Shown: positions 15,001 to 22,354 of the stretch, piece by piece | Numbering within the stretch: the first letter of the stretch is position 1 | How the letters are laid out: every line of letters starts with the position of its first letter | Source of the DNA: Siphonodentalium dalli | Lineage: Eukaryota > Mollusca > Scaphopoda > Gadilida > Siphonodentaliidae | Reading direction: 5' to 3' | Length of the DNA: 64,000 nt | Assembly: GCA_032622095.1 (NCBI GenBank) | Contig: CP136066.1 | Coordinates: forward strand, 145,417,559 to 145,481,558 | Program-made: the position numbers and the translations under genes | Notes under the pieces: generated by a model | Database searches by the model: none | What the model was told of the DNA's origin: nothing | The model's input: the letters and a program-made list of their open reading frames with translations, nothing else

Positions 15001-18000
15001 TGTTAATCCTCATTTCTGTTATGGCCAAGCCTTGAAATAGGGTGTCTGTCATTTGCAGAATGAGGTCCCCAGAGGGTGAATTTGGTGATGCTAGCCCGCT
15101 ATGTGGGGTAGCATCACTAAATTCACCCTCTGGGGACCTCATTCTGCAAATGACAGACACCCTATTTCAAGGCTTGGTTATGGCATTTCGGTAGCCCATT
15201 GTTTGATAGTGCACTGCCCTGAGTGCCTTTTGTTACCCATTAAGCTGAATCACCTAATCAATTAGCAGATGATCATACTATAAATTTGATTCTCATGTCT
15301 CTCCCATTATACAATCAGTTTGGGTTTTTGAATTAGATTTCCAATTTTGGGGTAAAAAACTTTGGACAAATGAAATATTGTTTGGCCATTCAAGATAAGA
15401 ATTGGACATTCACCAATTTTCCTACACATGTATGACAGCGTGAACCCTGCCCTGCTGATAGGCCGAAAAAGTTACTATCTAAATTTAACTAGCTACATAG
15501 GATCAGATGTTTAATTTGTGCAACAACAAATACTGTACCTATCCATAATGAACATGTTTTTATGATGTTCGACTTTATTCTGAAAAAGTGTCATCTGCAT
15601 ACTGATGTGGTCCACATGTTCCATGAAGAAACGTCGCTCGGCTGCCATGTCAAGGTCACCATCATGCTCCACAGGCAGGTCATCGTAAATGTGTTTAAAA
15701 TCTGGATCCTTTGTGATATCAAGGATGCCTGTGGGCAGAGAAAATGAATTATGATTATCTAACACGGTCTAACCTCAATTTGTCCTCAAACCATGTACTT
15801 TTTTTCAAACGAAAGCTTATTTCTGAATCAACACAAATTTTATTTACCTCCTGAAGAATAAGCTTTTTTTACATTTCCTTCAGAAAATATAACCTTTTGG
15901 GGACATTGGATTTTTAGAATAACTGTAAATTTGAATTTCTACAGCATCTATTCATATATTATAAATGCATGTATCTCCTAACTATTCAATTCTCTGCAAT
16001 GATACAGTCGGAGAAGTTACACATGTCAGCTATACTGAGGCAAATGTCCATGCATGTTGCAAATCTTTAAAATGTCAGAAAAAAAACCCCAAAGATTGAA
16101 TTTTCTAGAATCAAAACTGTAGAAGGAGCTAACTTAATTAAACAGCAATAATCAGGGATCACTGACCAACATAGATAGAGACTTAGACAGGGACCAGCCT
16201 AGAGGGAGACTTGGGATATATATTCTCCCTAAATTGTGTCACTTCTCTGTATGTTTGTCTTAGGGGGAAGTGACTGCTCTAGCTCTCATATAGCAGTATG
16301 CATACATGTACAGTAATGCCCTAACTAATTGACTCCTTAACCACAGCAGAATTATGGGTAATGTTTCAGGATTTAGTTGGAAATATGGCTTGCTGCCATT
16401 CATCGGAAAGCTCTCACTGAGAGCTTTCCGATGAAAGGCAACAAGCCATATTTCCGACTATATCCTGAAAAATTACCCATAATTCTGCTGTGGTTAAGGA
16501 GTCAATTATTTAGGGCATTACTGTATGTCTCTACAGCATATTTAAACTGTATTTCTGATTATATGCTGTCCTTACTCATATTAGTAGTTATATAAATGAG
16601 CTATTGAATTGCATAAATCTTTTTGGATCATACAGTAATGCCCTAAGTAATCGACTCCTTAAACACAGCAGAATTATGGGTAACTTTTCAGGATTTAGTC
16701 GGAAATATGGCTTGTTGCCATTCATCGGAAGCTCTCCCCGAGAGCTTTCTGATGAATGGCAACAAGCCATATTTCCGACTAAATCCTGAAAAGTTACCCA
16801 TAATTCTGCTGTGTTTAAGGAGTTGATTACTTAGGGCATTACTGTATATTGGTGATGTTGTGGTGTAAATTGAACTTGAGCCATTGTGACTTCTCTCCTT
16901 GATAACAGTCCATTTCTCCCTAATAAACAAATAACAGGAAGTGACTTCTCCCAATTTGCATCCTCTAGGCTGGACGCTGGCGCAGATACTGAAATCTGAA
17001 GGCATATAATAGATGGAGACACAGAACATGAACAAAGATTATTAGTCTAGTCACCCTGGACTAGAGGTATATGTAAGCCATTAAACAATAGTATGAGTTG
17101 TTGACATTCTTTAGGCATTATTCCAGTAGCTTGCTGTGTAGAAAATATATTGATAATCAAATGCAGTGCCAGAGTAAGGTGGATTATGTGTCCACATCAT
17201 AACTGTCTGAATACAATAAATTTTAAATAGCGAACTAGGCTTTATATGACTGACAAATTTTTTATGTTATGTACACTAGAGAAGAGAAGCACTATACAGA
17301 TTTCAGAATTACATTCCCTAACCAGACCATGAAAAGAATTAGTTGTAACCCTGTAAATTTCATTTACATGTATAAAGCACCGCATCTAATTATTTATGGT
17401 AACCCCAAGTAGAATCATGGGACCCCCATACCCCCACGTAAATTCTTGGAGATTTACTGCCAGAATTCACTATCAATTACACACAGATCCCATGACCTGG
17501 CAGCCAGTATTTTCACATTTGATGACCAACTTTTGTCAAGACCTGTGTGTTTGTTTATAAAATTGTAATACAAAATGTGTCATAAATGTGTTTTGGGTTC
17601 AGATTTGTTTTAAATTTGAAAAATTGTTGACATTAGTTATACATGTACATTAGTGGAATCACATGCAGGCACCTGGGGAAAATTACTAAAATACCAAAAT
17701 AGACTATACAAGTTAGTCTATATTGGTATTTTAGTAATTTTCCCAGGGGCCTGTGAGTGGAATGTGTCGACACCAGGTGAGATTTCGATATGCTTTTGAG
17801 TATTTATTTGTATAAGCATTCTGTATATCTTAAGTGATATTCCAGAGGAACTTTTGTGATCACTTTTGTGGAGTTGTTATTAACTAAAGTAATGTTAACA
17901 AACCTGCACTGGAGAATTCCGTCATTAGGGGCTTCTTGGTCTCGGGTTTACCATTAGCATTCACAATCAAATTTGACCGCCACCTCTCTGAGAATTTTGT

Positions 18001-19691
18001 GCGCTTATCTTTTGGAAAATATGCTCCATGCCAGAGGCATTTCATCATGTAGTCAACATTGATTAGTGTCTGTCCAACACGTGTATCAATGAAAACAGGT
18101 GGCAACTGACATGTTGTGCTGTAATAGAAATTTACCTAAATGTCACAGCAACAAATTAACATTTTTGGTCTTGTATAACAAAGTACTAAAAAATACCAAT
18201 ACTATTTAGTCATAAAATCAGCAAGTAACTGTTGTACAGTAATGCCCTAAGTAATCGACTCCTTAACCACAGCAGAATTATGGGTAACTTTTCAGGATTT
18301 AGTCGGAAATATGGCTTGTTGCCATTTATCGGAAAGCTCTCAGGGAGAGCTTTCCAATGAATGGCAACAAGCCATATTTCCGACTAAATCCTGAAATGTT
18401 ACCCATAATTATGCTGTGGTTAAGGAGTCGATTACTTAGAGCATTACTGTATTTGTGTTATTTCCTGTTATTTCAAAGATAGTTTCAAATATAAGTTATA
18501 GAATCACTCTTACACCAACCCTGGCTCAAAAGGAACTGATGAGCTGGCCGCAAAGGATTTAGTATACACATGAAGAACAAACATATTAGATAAGGCTACT
18601 TAAAAAGTATGTAGAATTACCTTATTAAAGTGAGCATAATTCTGCTACAGATGAAGCAAAATTGAGAGGACATTAAATTCTATAGAATTTTTCAATATTT
18701 TAAACTTTTTTTCAAAATGATATAAGTTGTTTTACTCTCTGCAGATGCTGTTTCCAGCAAAAATTGGTGGTGTCGACCATATAGTATTCATGTAATATTA
18801 AACCAAAATTTTGTATAAACTACCATTCACAGCAAAATACTTCAGAAATTGGAAACTCAGAGATAGAGCATCTCTAATGAGTCGCAATTCTATACAAAAT
18901 TTATTGACCGAGTGCACTAACTTTGATATGAGCCGCGCTTTAGCAGACAATGTTAATAAATTTTGTATAGAATTGAGACAAATTTGAATTACATTTTATC
19001 ACATAATCATATTTTAGCAAGGAAAAATGATCTAGAAATGGCTGGGGTTTAAAATAAAATGATTTCCTTATCACAACCAAAGAGGAAGTAAAAACACCTT
19101 TAAGAAAAAATATTGTTCCATTTTAAATGCATCTTTTCATGTTGACAAAATAGTTCAACCACCCATATCACCCATGTTTACCTCACAGTCAACACTAAAT
19201 AACCCAACACAAATCAAATATCATAATTATATTCTAATTAACATAATAATAAAGTTCCAGCATTGACATGAATATACATGTACCACCTGTGAAACAAATA
19301 TGAAGGTGTTAGCAACTGACCTTTGCTCAAAGTTTGTTTCCAGAGATATTTTTGGTGTTTGATTGACAACATATATAGCCAGGGTCAGCTCCCGTATAAT
19401 CTCATGTATCTCTCTATAACACATCGGTGGCACATCAGCCTTAGGAATCAGTATAACACAGGATGTTTCATTCAATGGATTAATGTTGGAGATGAGTCCC
19501 ATTGGGGGATCAGTTGGCAGTTTGAAATCCTCATGTGATAATGTCCAGTGAGTCGATGTGTGGGCGAGTAACTCCTGTGCGTCATAGCGATCAAACTTTT
19601 CAAAGTACCCAGAAGCATGGCGCGATAGCGCTAACGCCTGTGCAGCTTCTTCAGCATTTGCCTCAGAATGAGGATTCAACATGGATGCCAT
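1..19691 (-). CDS. Conserved-looking multi-exon protein gene, 3' end outside window
   Basis: Eight exons on the minus strand join with matching splice phases (2,1,2,1,1,2,0). Each internal border has AG before and GT after. Together they give 1543 coding nt, about 514 codons, and the gene continues beyond base 1. The assembled protein is hydrophilic and has no signal peptide or membrane segment. It begins MASMLNPHSEANAEEA. A charged middle stretch in exon 4 looks helical, and a lysine-rich block lies near residue 475 (KLKPKRLP). I do not recognise the family and see no catalytic motif. The open frames, consistent phases and natural amino-acid composition argue for a real intracellular protein. 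The introns are loaded with mobile elements; the largest, between exons 4 and 5, is 9.7 kb. Function is unknown. Confidence 0.85.
122..376. mobile_element. Family S MITE, copy 1 (TTAA-flanked, piggyBac-like)
   Basis: TTAA at 118-121 and 377-380 brackets the element. The outer TIR reads CCCTTTCATGACGGGAGCT at the left, with a diverged mirror at the right. Inside are two consecutive inverted pairs built on CATTCTCTTATATATGCGAG. A TTAA TSD with CCCT-like ends is typical of piggyBac-like DNA transposons. The element is non-coding and lies in the intron between exons 7 and 8. Confidence 0.75.
381..687. other. Intron sequence, nothing recognised
   Basis: AT-rich intron sequence between the S copy and exon 7. 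No gene or repeat was recognised. Confidence 0.5.
688..871 (-). CDS. Exon 7 of the minus-strand gene
   Basis: 184 nt with acceptor ttttatag and donor AAG|GTAAGA. It encodes a beta-like stretch (YGITIEFETYYP) and a basic segment (KLKPKRLPIND, FKKYFGYKKAIKYK). It ends at phase 0, which is the phase at which exon 8 opens. Confidence 0.85.
872..1432. other. Intron sequence, nothing recognised
   Basis: Part of the intron between exons 6 and 7. The short open frames here overlap one another on both strands, have no splice support and look random. A local tataacgtcata duplication lies near 1318-1340. Confidence 0.5.
1433..1645. mobile_element. Family M palindromic MITE, copy 1 (mariner-like)
   Basis: An almost complete hairpin. 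CAGTAATG at the left and CATTACTG at the right are flanked by TA on both sides. The loop centre is the AGCTCTCAGTGAGAGCT region. The TA TSD and CAGT ends suggest a Tc1/mariner-derived MITE. Unlike copies 2-4, its left tip (TCCAAAGTAATTGACCACTT) does not match its own right tip but does match the tip at 2363-2396. Confidence 0.8.
1697..2225 (+). repeat. 68-bp GC-rich minisatellite, 8 units
   Basis: Tandem units carry GCGCATAGATACTATGGGTG and the G-rich GGGATGGGGTGGTGGGTGGG. The marker atagatac recurs at 1731, 1807, 1883, 1951, 2019, 2087, 2155 and 2214. The first two spacings are 76 bp (a CCAATATA is doubled), the next four are 68 and the last is 59. The G-runs could form G-quadruplexes. The overlapping open frames result from the repetition. 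Confidence 0.9.
2226..2396. mobile_element. Right half of a family M element
   Basis: Starts with the M-family arm (ACTTTCCGATGAATGGCAAC) directly after the minisatellite. It ends with a tip (GGTCAATTACTTTGGGCATT) followed by TA. It pairs better with the left tip at 1433 than copy 1's own right end does, so 1433-2396 may be one larger element. Confidence 0.6.
2410..2532 (+). repeat. Dispersed repeat shared with the interior of element R
   Basis: ACATTATATTAATCAAAATA, then ATCAGATGATT and TCGCCAAAGGGTTAAA, recur in the same order at about 43468-43640. The copy here lacks the CGACATATATGTCG palindromes seen in the other. Confidence 0.65.
2945..3116 (-). CDS. Exon 6 of the minus-strand gene
   Basis: 172 nt with acceptor catttacag and donor AC|GTAAGT. 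It encodes IVVDYETDPLQEGPKELAEV followed by a Lys/His-rich helix (DSAKQLHKHL) and KVPTYEIGGKT. Phase 1 in and 2 out. Confidence 0.85.
3117..3889. other. Intron sequence, nothing recognised
   Basis: AT-rich part of the intron between exons 5 and 6. I see no gene or clear repeat. Confidence 0.5.
3890..4095 (+). repeat. Dispersed repeat W, copy 1
   Basis: Begins with an inverted pair (GATAATAAGTTCA and TGAACTTATTATC) and runs through TTTCCCACCAAT and GTCATCTGCTC to AGAATCCATT. The same order recurs at 8193-8402. The short open frame here is not conserved in the other copy. Confidence 0.7.
4144..4248 (-). CDS. Exon 5 of the minus-strand gene
   Basis: 105 nt, phase 1 on both sides. The acceptor is attctcacag and the donor AG|GTAAGC. 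It contains LPPLMLGPDYKCKNFSFGNH. The 9.7 kb intron upstream of it (4249-13918) carries array D and several MITEs. Confidence 0.8.
4356..4490. mobile_element. Family S MITE, copy 2 (truncated)
   Basis: TTAA at 4352-4355 is followed by an S-like left end (ACTTCCATGATTGGAGCTTC) and two CATTCTCTTATAT modules. The right end is lost after CTCCCTATGAAAGGCC. Confidence 0.65.
4736..4910. mobile_element. Family S MITE, copy 3 (internally deleted)
   Basis: TTAA at 4732-4735 and 4911-4914. The element contains the CTCGCATATATAAG, AAGCCAGTGCATTCTC and GATCCTTAATGCTGCACCAG modules in S order, with the first arm shortened. Confidence 0.7.
5090..5608. other. Intron sequence, nothing recognised
   Basis: AT-rich intron between exons 4 and 5. 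The short minus-strand open frames lack splice or composition support. Confidence 0.45.
5613..5901. mobile_element. Family S MITE, copy 4
   Basis: TTAA at 5609-5612 and 5902-5905. It has ACTTCCATGACTGGAG at the left and CTCCCATCATGAAATGG at the right, with three CATTCYCTTATAT modules. The middle module is partly duplicated (AAAGATCCTGTG, then GTGCATTCTC). Confidence 0.75.
6107..7060. mobile_element. Family S MITE, copy 5, split by a LINE 3' fragment
   Basis: A left S tip (TTAACTCTTTCATAATGG) stands at 6107. The rest of the S body resumes at 6819 with CCGGTGCAGAATTAAAGATC and ends at GTCATGGAAGGGTTAA. The roughly 690 bp between ends in a LINE-like tail, so a retrotransposon fragment appears to have landed inside the MITE. 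Confidence 0.6.
6130..6818 (+). mobile_element. 5'-truncated LINE/SINE 3' end
   Basis: Ends in AGAGAAATAAACAATTGAATTGAC, a tail of the (ATTGA)n type also seen on the PHD-LINE at 28601-28632. No coding potential remains. The long minus-strand open frame here is antisense to this non-coding tail. Confidence 0.5.
7065..7920. other. Intron sequence, nothing recognised
   Basis: AT-rich intron between exons 4 and 5. The 78-codon open frame at 7644 has no splice or motif support. Confidence 0.45.
7927..8186. mobile_element. Family S MITE, copy 6
   Basis: TTAA at 7923-7926 precedes an ACCTTTCATGACGGGAGCTG tip. The right tip (CAGTCATGGAAAGG) is followed by a decayed TAAA. Two inverted CATTCTCTTA modules with the CAATGTCAAGGTAAATATTG linker lie inside. 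Confidence 0.75.
8193..8402 (+). repeat. Dispersed repeat W, copy 2
   Basis: Same module order as 3890-4095: GTTCAGATAATAA, TGTTGAACTTATTATC, TTTCCCACCAAT, GTCATCTGCTC, GAGAATCCATTAAGTA. It begins directly after S copy 6. Confidence 0.7.
8565..12465 (+). mobile_element. Array element D: short inverted ends around about 23 tandem 160-bp units
   Basis: About 23 units share CCAAGATGGCTGCTGGCGGC, TTTTTTGGCCGAATGACC, TGACAAATTTTATGATGATC and GTAGCCCGTGCTAA. They run from about 8690 to 12365 with a mean spacing near 161 bp. Two unit types alternate (one entered by CAAAGAGTAAAATCC, one by AAATTTTGAAATCC), giving blocks repeated at higher order. The flanks carry a possible TIR: TAGCTCAACTT at 8579 and AAGTTGAGCTA at 12453-12463. 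The right flank holds ACGGACGACAAAGCCATGGC. The design resembles mollusc 'pearl'-type elements with core tandem repeats; that likeness is from memory. Non-coding. Confidence 0.85.
12490..13222. other. Intron sequence with a 20-bp direct repeat
   Basis: ACATGTATACAGGCTAACAC occurs at about 12617 and again at about 12818. I see nothing else. Confidence 0.5.
13227..13462. mobile_element. Family S MITE, copy 7
   Basis: TTAA at 13223-13226 and 13463-13466. The left tip is CCCTTCATGGCTGGATCTTC and the right tip CTCCCATCATGAAAGGG. It has an intact CATTCTCTTATATATGCATG inverted pair and the CTCGACCTTGTAAGCCAG linker. Confidence 0.8.
13470..13918. other. Intron sequence, nothing recognised
   Basis: Intron next to exon 4. 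No gene or repeat was seen. Confidence 0.45.
13919..14163 (-). CDS. Exon 4 of the minus-strand gene
   Basis: 245 nt between the acceptor gttttcag and the donor AG|GTAAGA. It encodes a strongly helical, charged region (SSIIKLLDDKVDH, QMHEKLIKAHLGDK, ELRRQLELLKI) with a basic end (MRKRMKIP). A short helical bundle is possible. No named domain was recognised. Confidence 0.85.
14164..15017. other. Intron sequence, nothing recognised
   Basis: Intron between exons 3 and 4. The overlapping open frames near 14205-14650 lie on both strands and have no splice support. Confidence 0.45.
15026..15176. mobile_element. 151-bp palindromic MITE with 8-bp TSD (hAT-like)
   Basis: A near-perfect hairpin with arms of about 65 bp. 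It begins CAAGCCTTGAAATAGGG and ends CCCTATTTCAAGGCTTG, with a short loop around GCTAGCCCGCTATGTGGGG. GTTATGGC stands on both sides (15018-15025 and 15177-15184). An 8-bp TSD is typical of hAT-type elements. Non-coding. Confidence 0.85.
15185..15538. other. Intron sequence, nothing recognised
   Basis: Between the palindromic MITE and exon 3. Nothing was recognised. Confidence 0.45.
15539..15728 (-). CDS. Exon 3 of the minus-strand gene
   Basis: 190 nt between the acceptor ctgcccacag and the donor AG|GTACAG. It encodes an acidic, His- and Met-containing segment (DLPVEHDGDLDMAAERR, FMEHVDHISMQM). Phases 1 in and 2 out match the neighbouring exons. Confidence 0.85.
15729..16308. other. Intron sequence, nothing recognised
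   Basis: AT-rich intron between exons 2 and 3. Nothing was recognised. Confidence 0.45.
16311..16523. mobile_element. Family M palindromic MITE, copy 2
   Basis: TA-flanked hairpin from CAGTAATGCCCTAACTAATT to GTCAATTATTTAGGGCATTACTG, centred on AGCTCTCACTGAGAGCT. Both tips match, unlike copy 1. Confidence 0.85.
16633..16844. mobile_element. Family M palindromic MITE, copy 3
   Basis: TA-flanked hairpin with the CAGTAATGCCCTAAGTAATC tip, only about 110 bp after copy 2. The arms are nearly identical. Open frames on both strands are products of the palindrome. Confidence 0.85.
16845..17651. other. Intron sequence, nothing recognised
   Basis: Intron between exons 2 and 3. Nothing was recognised. 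Confidence 0.45.
17660..17755. mobile_element. 96-bp palindromic MITE with 8-bp TSD
   Basis: AGTGGAAT at 17652-17659 and 17756-17763 brackets a hairpin. The left end is CACATGCAGGCACCTGGGG and the mirrored right end CCCAGGGGCCTGTG. The arms continue AAAATTACTAAAATACC and the loop is only a few bases. The 8-bp TSD suggests hAT machinery acting in trans. Confidence 0.75.
17904..18118 (-). CDS. Exon 2 of the minus-strand gene
   Basis: 215 nt, entered at phase 2 and left at phase 1. The acceptor is attacag and the donor GCAG|GTTTGT. It encodes a stretch with LPPVFIDTRVGQ and FSERWRSNLIVNANGKPE. The splice phase agrees with exons 1 and 3. Confidence 0.85.
18237..18449. mobile_element. Family M palindromic MITE, copy 4
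   Basis: TA-flanked hairpin with matching CAGTAATGCCCTAAGTAATC and GATTACTTAGAGCATTACTG tips. It lies in the intron between exons 1 and 2. Confidence 0.85.
18450..19320. other. Intron sequence, nothing recognised
   Basis: AT-rich intron between exons 1 and 2. AATTTTGTATAGAATTG at 18956 is an inverted echo of CAATTCTATACAAAATTT at 18886, a small hairpin of unknown meaning. Confidence 0.45.
19321..19691 (-). CDS. Exon 1 of the minus-strand gene (start codon)
   Basis: Codes 123 codons plus 2 nt. The ATG at 19691-19689 is followed by a second in-frame ATG three codons on (MASM). An in-frame stop lies just upstream, so this is the first coding exon. An AG (ctacag) sits immediately before the start, so a 5' UTR intron may end there. 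The donor is AG|GTCAGT. The exon is rich in Ala/Glu at its start and has a run IHEIIREL that could be helical. Confidence 0.85.
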
Positions 19692-20049
19692 GCCTGTAGC
19701 TTAAAGCTTTTGAAGACTGCAGTGTAAACACATGGATAATATTTCTGCTGGATAGAGCTCTATATATCAGTGAAATGAAATATATGACAAATATCCTTGA
19801 TAGTCGCAATTCCCATCACCTTATTGAGATTCATAATCTAATATATATTTATCTGTATGAAGTTCTTCTTCTGCCATAGAATGATGATAGGTCGATGACT
19901 CAGTTGAAGATGACAAGAATCCAATTACAGCAACTATGACCTGTAAATGATATTAACATAATGGATGATATTCTCATATTTATTAAAAATTTCAAATGTT
20001 TCTAAATCTTAGGCCTAAAAAAAAGCTTATGTTTGGGATATCCCTACCA
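19692..20049. other. Upstream flank of the minus-strand gene
   Basis: Probably holds the 5' UTR or promoter of the minus-strand gene. On the minus strand, possible splice acceptors occur at ctacag before the ATG and at atttacag near 19946. No TATA or other core element could be assigned. Confidence 0.3.
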
Positions 20050-20195
20050 CAGGGGTGGTGCCAGGGGAGGGCTATAGCCCCCCTGTTGGGGATGGTTACC
20101 TCCCCTATCGGAGAGGTCTGCAGCAGTCAGACCAGTACCTATAGCCCCCCCCCCTTCATAGCCACTTCATCGGGGAAATCATGGCACCACCCCTG
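20050..20195. mobile_element. Short GC-rich MITE (hAT-like)
   Basis: TIR CAGGGGTGGTGCCA at the left and TGGCACCACCCCTG at the right. The interior includes GGGCTATAGCCCCCC. The flanking 8-mers (CCCTACCA and CCCAACCC) match at 6 of 8 positions, so the TSD is only suggestive. Confidence 0.5.
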
Positions 20196-20788
20196 CCCAA
20201 CCCACCCTTAAAAATTCCTCTGACCCTAAACTTAAAAAAAAAAATTTATAAGAAAATATAAAGCCTGGACTATCTACGTCATCTATGGCAAAATCTTCAT
20301 AAAATATTGTAATTTATTCAACAGCACTCCCAGTGAATTACATGCTAACAAACAGTGGGGTTTGCACCACAGCGCTTGTACTTATTACTTCAAATATTTT
20401 GAAAACAAAATCCTAACTACCTTATTTTTTTCAGGAGCATGTTACCCCAAATACATTAAGCTTTAATTTCAGACCCTACGGTGGATACATGTACAACAAG
20501 TTACAAACAGTTTGACTAAGCATTTTATTCCACACCCATTGACGTGAGTCACATGTATTCAACGGAATCCCAGCCATTGAATACATATTAGTGTATACCT
20601 CTAGTGGAATACAAGCCGGAACTATTCTTGTTGACATTGTCGCCAAGAAAGATGACGTACATTACATCGATCATCCGCTTCCGGTGATCCCCCCATAATT
20701 ACTGGTTATTTGTCATAATTAAATCACAATAAAGGTAGCTATAGTTACAATGAAGGTGACATTCATGGATTGAACTTATCTGACTGAA

Positions 20789-20951
20789 CGGTGTAGAATA
20801 AATACAGAACACAACTTGCATCAAAATCTCGAATCTTTTATCGAACTCGGTGCGGACGGCGCAAAGTTATATATCCTTGCGCCACCCGCAACTCATTCGA
20901 TAAAAGAGTCTCGATTATGATGCGCGTTGTGTTCTGTCTATTTATTGGTGC
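20789..20951. repeat. Imperfect palindrome of about 160 bp
   Basis: The left arm runs ATAAATACAGAACACAAC, GCATCAAAATCTCGA, CTTTTATCGAA. The right arm mirrors it (TTCGATAAAAGAGTCTCGAT, GTTGTGTTCTGTCTATTTAT). It is likely a decayed MITE; no clear TSD was found. Confidence 0.6.
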
Positions 20952-20978
20952 AGTAATAAAGTGACTTATAATACTTAA

Positions 20979-21612
20979 AGGGGTACTGTACACAGGGATA
21001 GACAATTTTTTTATTTACTCCCATTGACATAACTTTGAAGTTAGATTGTGTTCGTGTTATGTGAGTTTCGTATAAACCTAATTTAGCGACAAAAATATTG
21101 ATCTTGGAAATAAAAATATTACGATTTCAAACTACGCGCCATGTTTTTGACCTTCACCGGAGAAGACGCAGGTCGCAGGAAGAACCGGAAGTTCAATTGA
21201 TGCCTTCAATCTCTTCCCTGCATCGAACAATCTCACTCCCTATAAAAATACTTGACAGCTTTATGAATCTTGTTTCTTCTCTTTTTTTCCGAATTGGTTA
21301 TAGCGGGACTTCCTTTTGCAGGTAACATGTTTTGTTCGCAACTCAATAATGTTCGCGAACGGCCGTCGATAAAAGACACGGAACAGATGAGATTTCAAGA
21401 ACGGTAACTCGTAATGGCATAATTCTCCATTTTATGACTCCAGCCATAAATTAATTTATATTAAATAATTCAATTTGACTTTTATGATAGCCTGTTAACC
21501 GGAACATTTTCAGTAGACATCGTCGACGCAAATAAGTTATTTTAAAATATAATATTGATATTAGATCGCTATTATTACCGGGAATTTATTGAAATTGGGG
21601 TGCAGTACCCCT
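20979..21612. mobile_element. TTAA-flanked element with AGGGGTACTG ends (Kolobok/piggyBac-like)
   Basis: TTAA at 20975-20978 and 21613-21616 brackets ends AGGGGTACTGTACAC and GTGCAGTACCCCT. TTAA TSDs occur in piggyBac and Kolobok elements; AGGG ends fit Kolobok better, by recollection. The 634-bp interior includes a 75-codon frame at 21098 with low plausibility. Non-autonomous. Confidence 0.65.
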
Positions 21613-21616
21613 TTAA

Positions 21617-22143
21617 GTTTTATTAATTTTAAGTCTTACAATTGTTCTATTTTTGTTTTATTACAAAGTTTTAAAATAAGCTAGCTAGCTGATCAATATT
21701 TTCTCCTAACATATGGATAATTACATAGCGTGCCAAATAAGGATTGTTTACTATGGTTGTAGAGTAATTGCAGTAAATGGTGTGCGAATATTCTAAACTA
21801 AATAAGGAGATGATGCAATAAGACCGCAGTACAGTATATTAATAGCCTATTTTATTGCTATATCTTCATTTCATTGTTGTTTATTATATAGCATCTGAAC
21901 AGTCAAACTTGTATTATGTATAGTGAAGCAAACCTTCAAAAGTGCATTTTATGGCATGAAAATTAGTTAGACTCTTAGCAGTTAGAGCCTTGGGTAGAGG
22001 GTGCATGTTTGCATGTCAGACTTCACTGTCTTCAGATGCACTTGAGTAGATCTATATGTGGATCACAATTATTAACATTGCCTTATTTGGAGACATAAAT
22101 ATTAATGAGTTTTCACAGAATCCCCCCTTCATCCCTGAAAACA
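21617..22143. other. Intergenic, nothing recognised
   Basis: AT-rich sequence. No gene, RNA or repeat was recognised. Confidence 0.4.
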
Positions 22144-22330
22144 GTTGCTGTCACACGTAGTTGATAGAAATGAGATGGAGCCTGGATATTACTCAGAGAC
22201 AGAGTACAGACTGGTCAAGTACGGGAAATGTGAAAATCCAGCTACAATTGTTGAAATCAACTATCCTTCTATCTATCAACTATCAGTACATGTAGCTGAA
22301 TTCAGCTATATATTATATACTCTCCGGCAG
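22144..22330 (+). CDS. Orphan exon candidate
   Basis: An open segment starts after a good acceptor (ccctgaaaacag) and ends at a strong donor (CGGCAG|GTAAGT). It reads with a natural composition: NEMEPGYYSETEYRLVKYGK, then ENPATIVEINYPSIYQL. No partner exon is visible nearby. The hAT-like element begins just 24 bp after the donor. It could be an exon of an unseen plus-strand gene or a relic. Family not recognised. Confidence 0.35.
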
Positions 22331-22354
22331 GTAAGTTTTATTCAACATGACAAA

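Noticed and set aside
16377-17035. Open frames on both strands (60-115 codons)
   Set aside because: Products of the M palindromes. The same arm is read in both directions.
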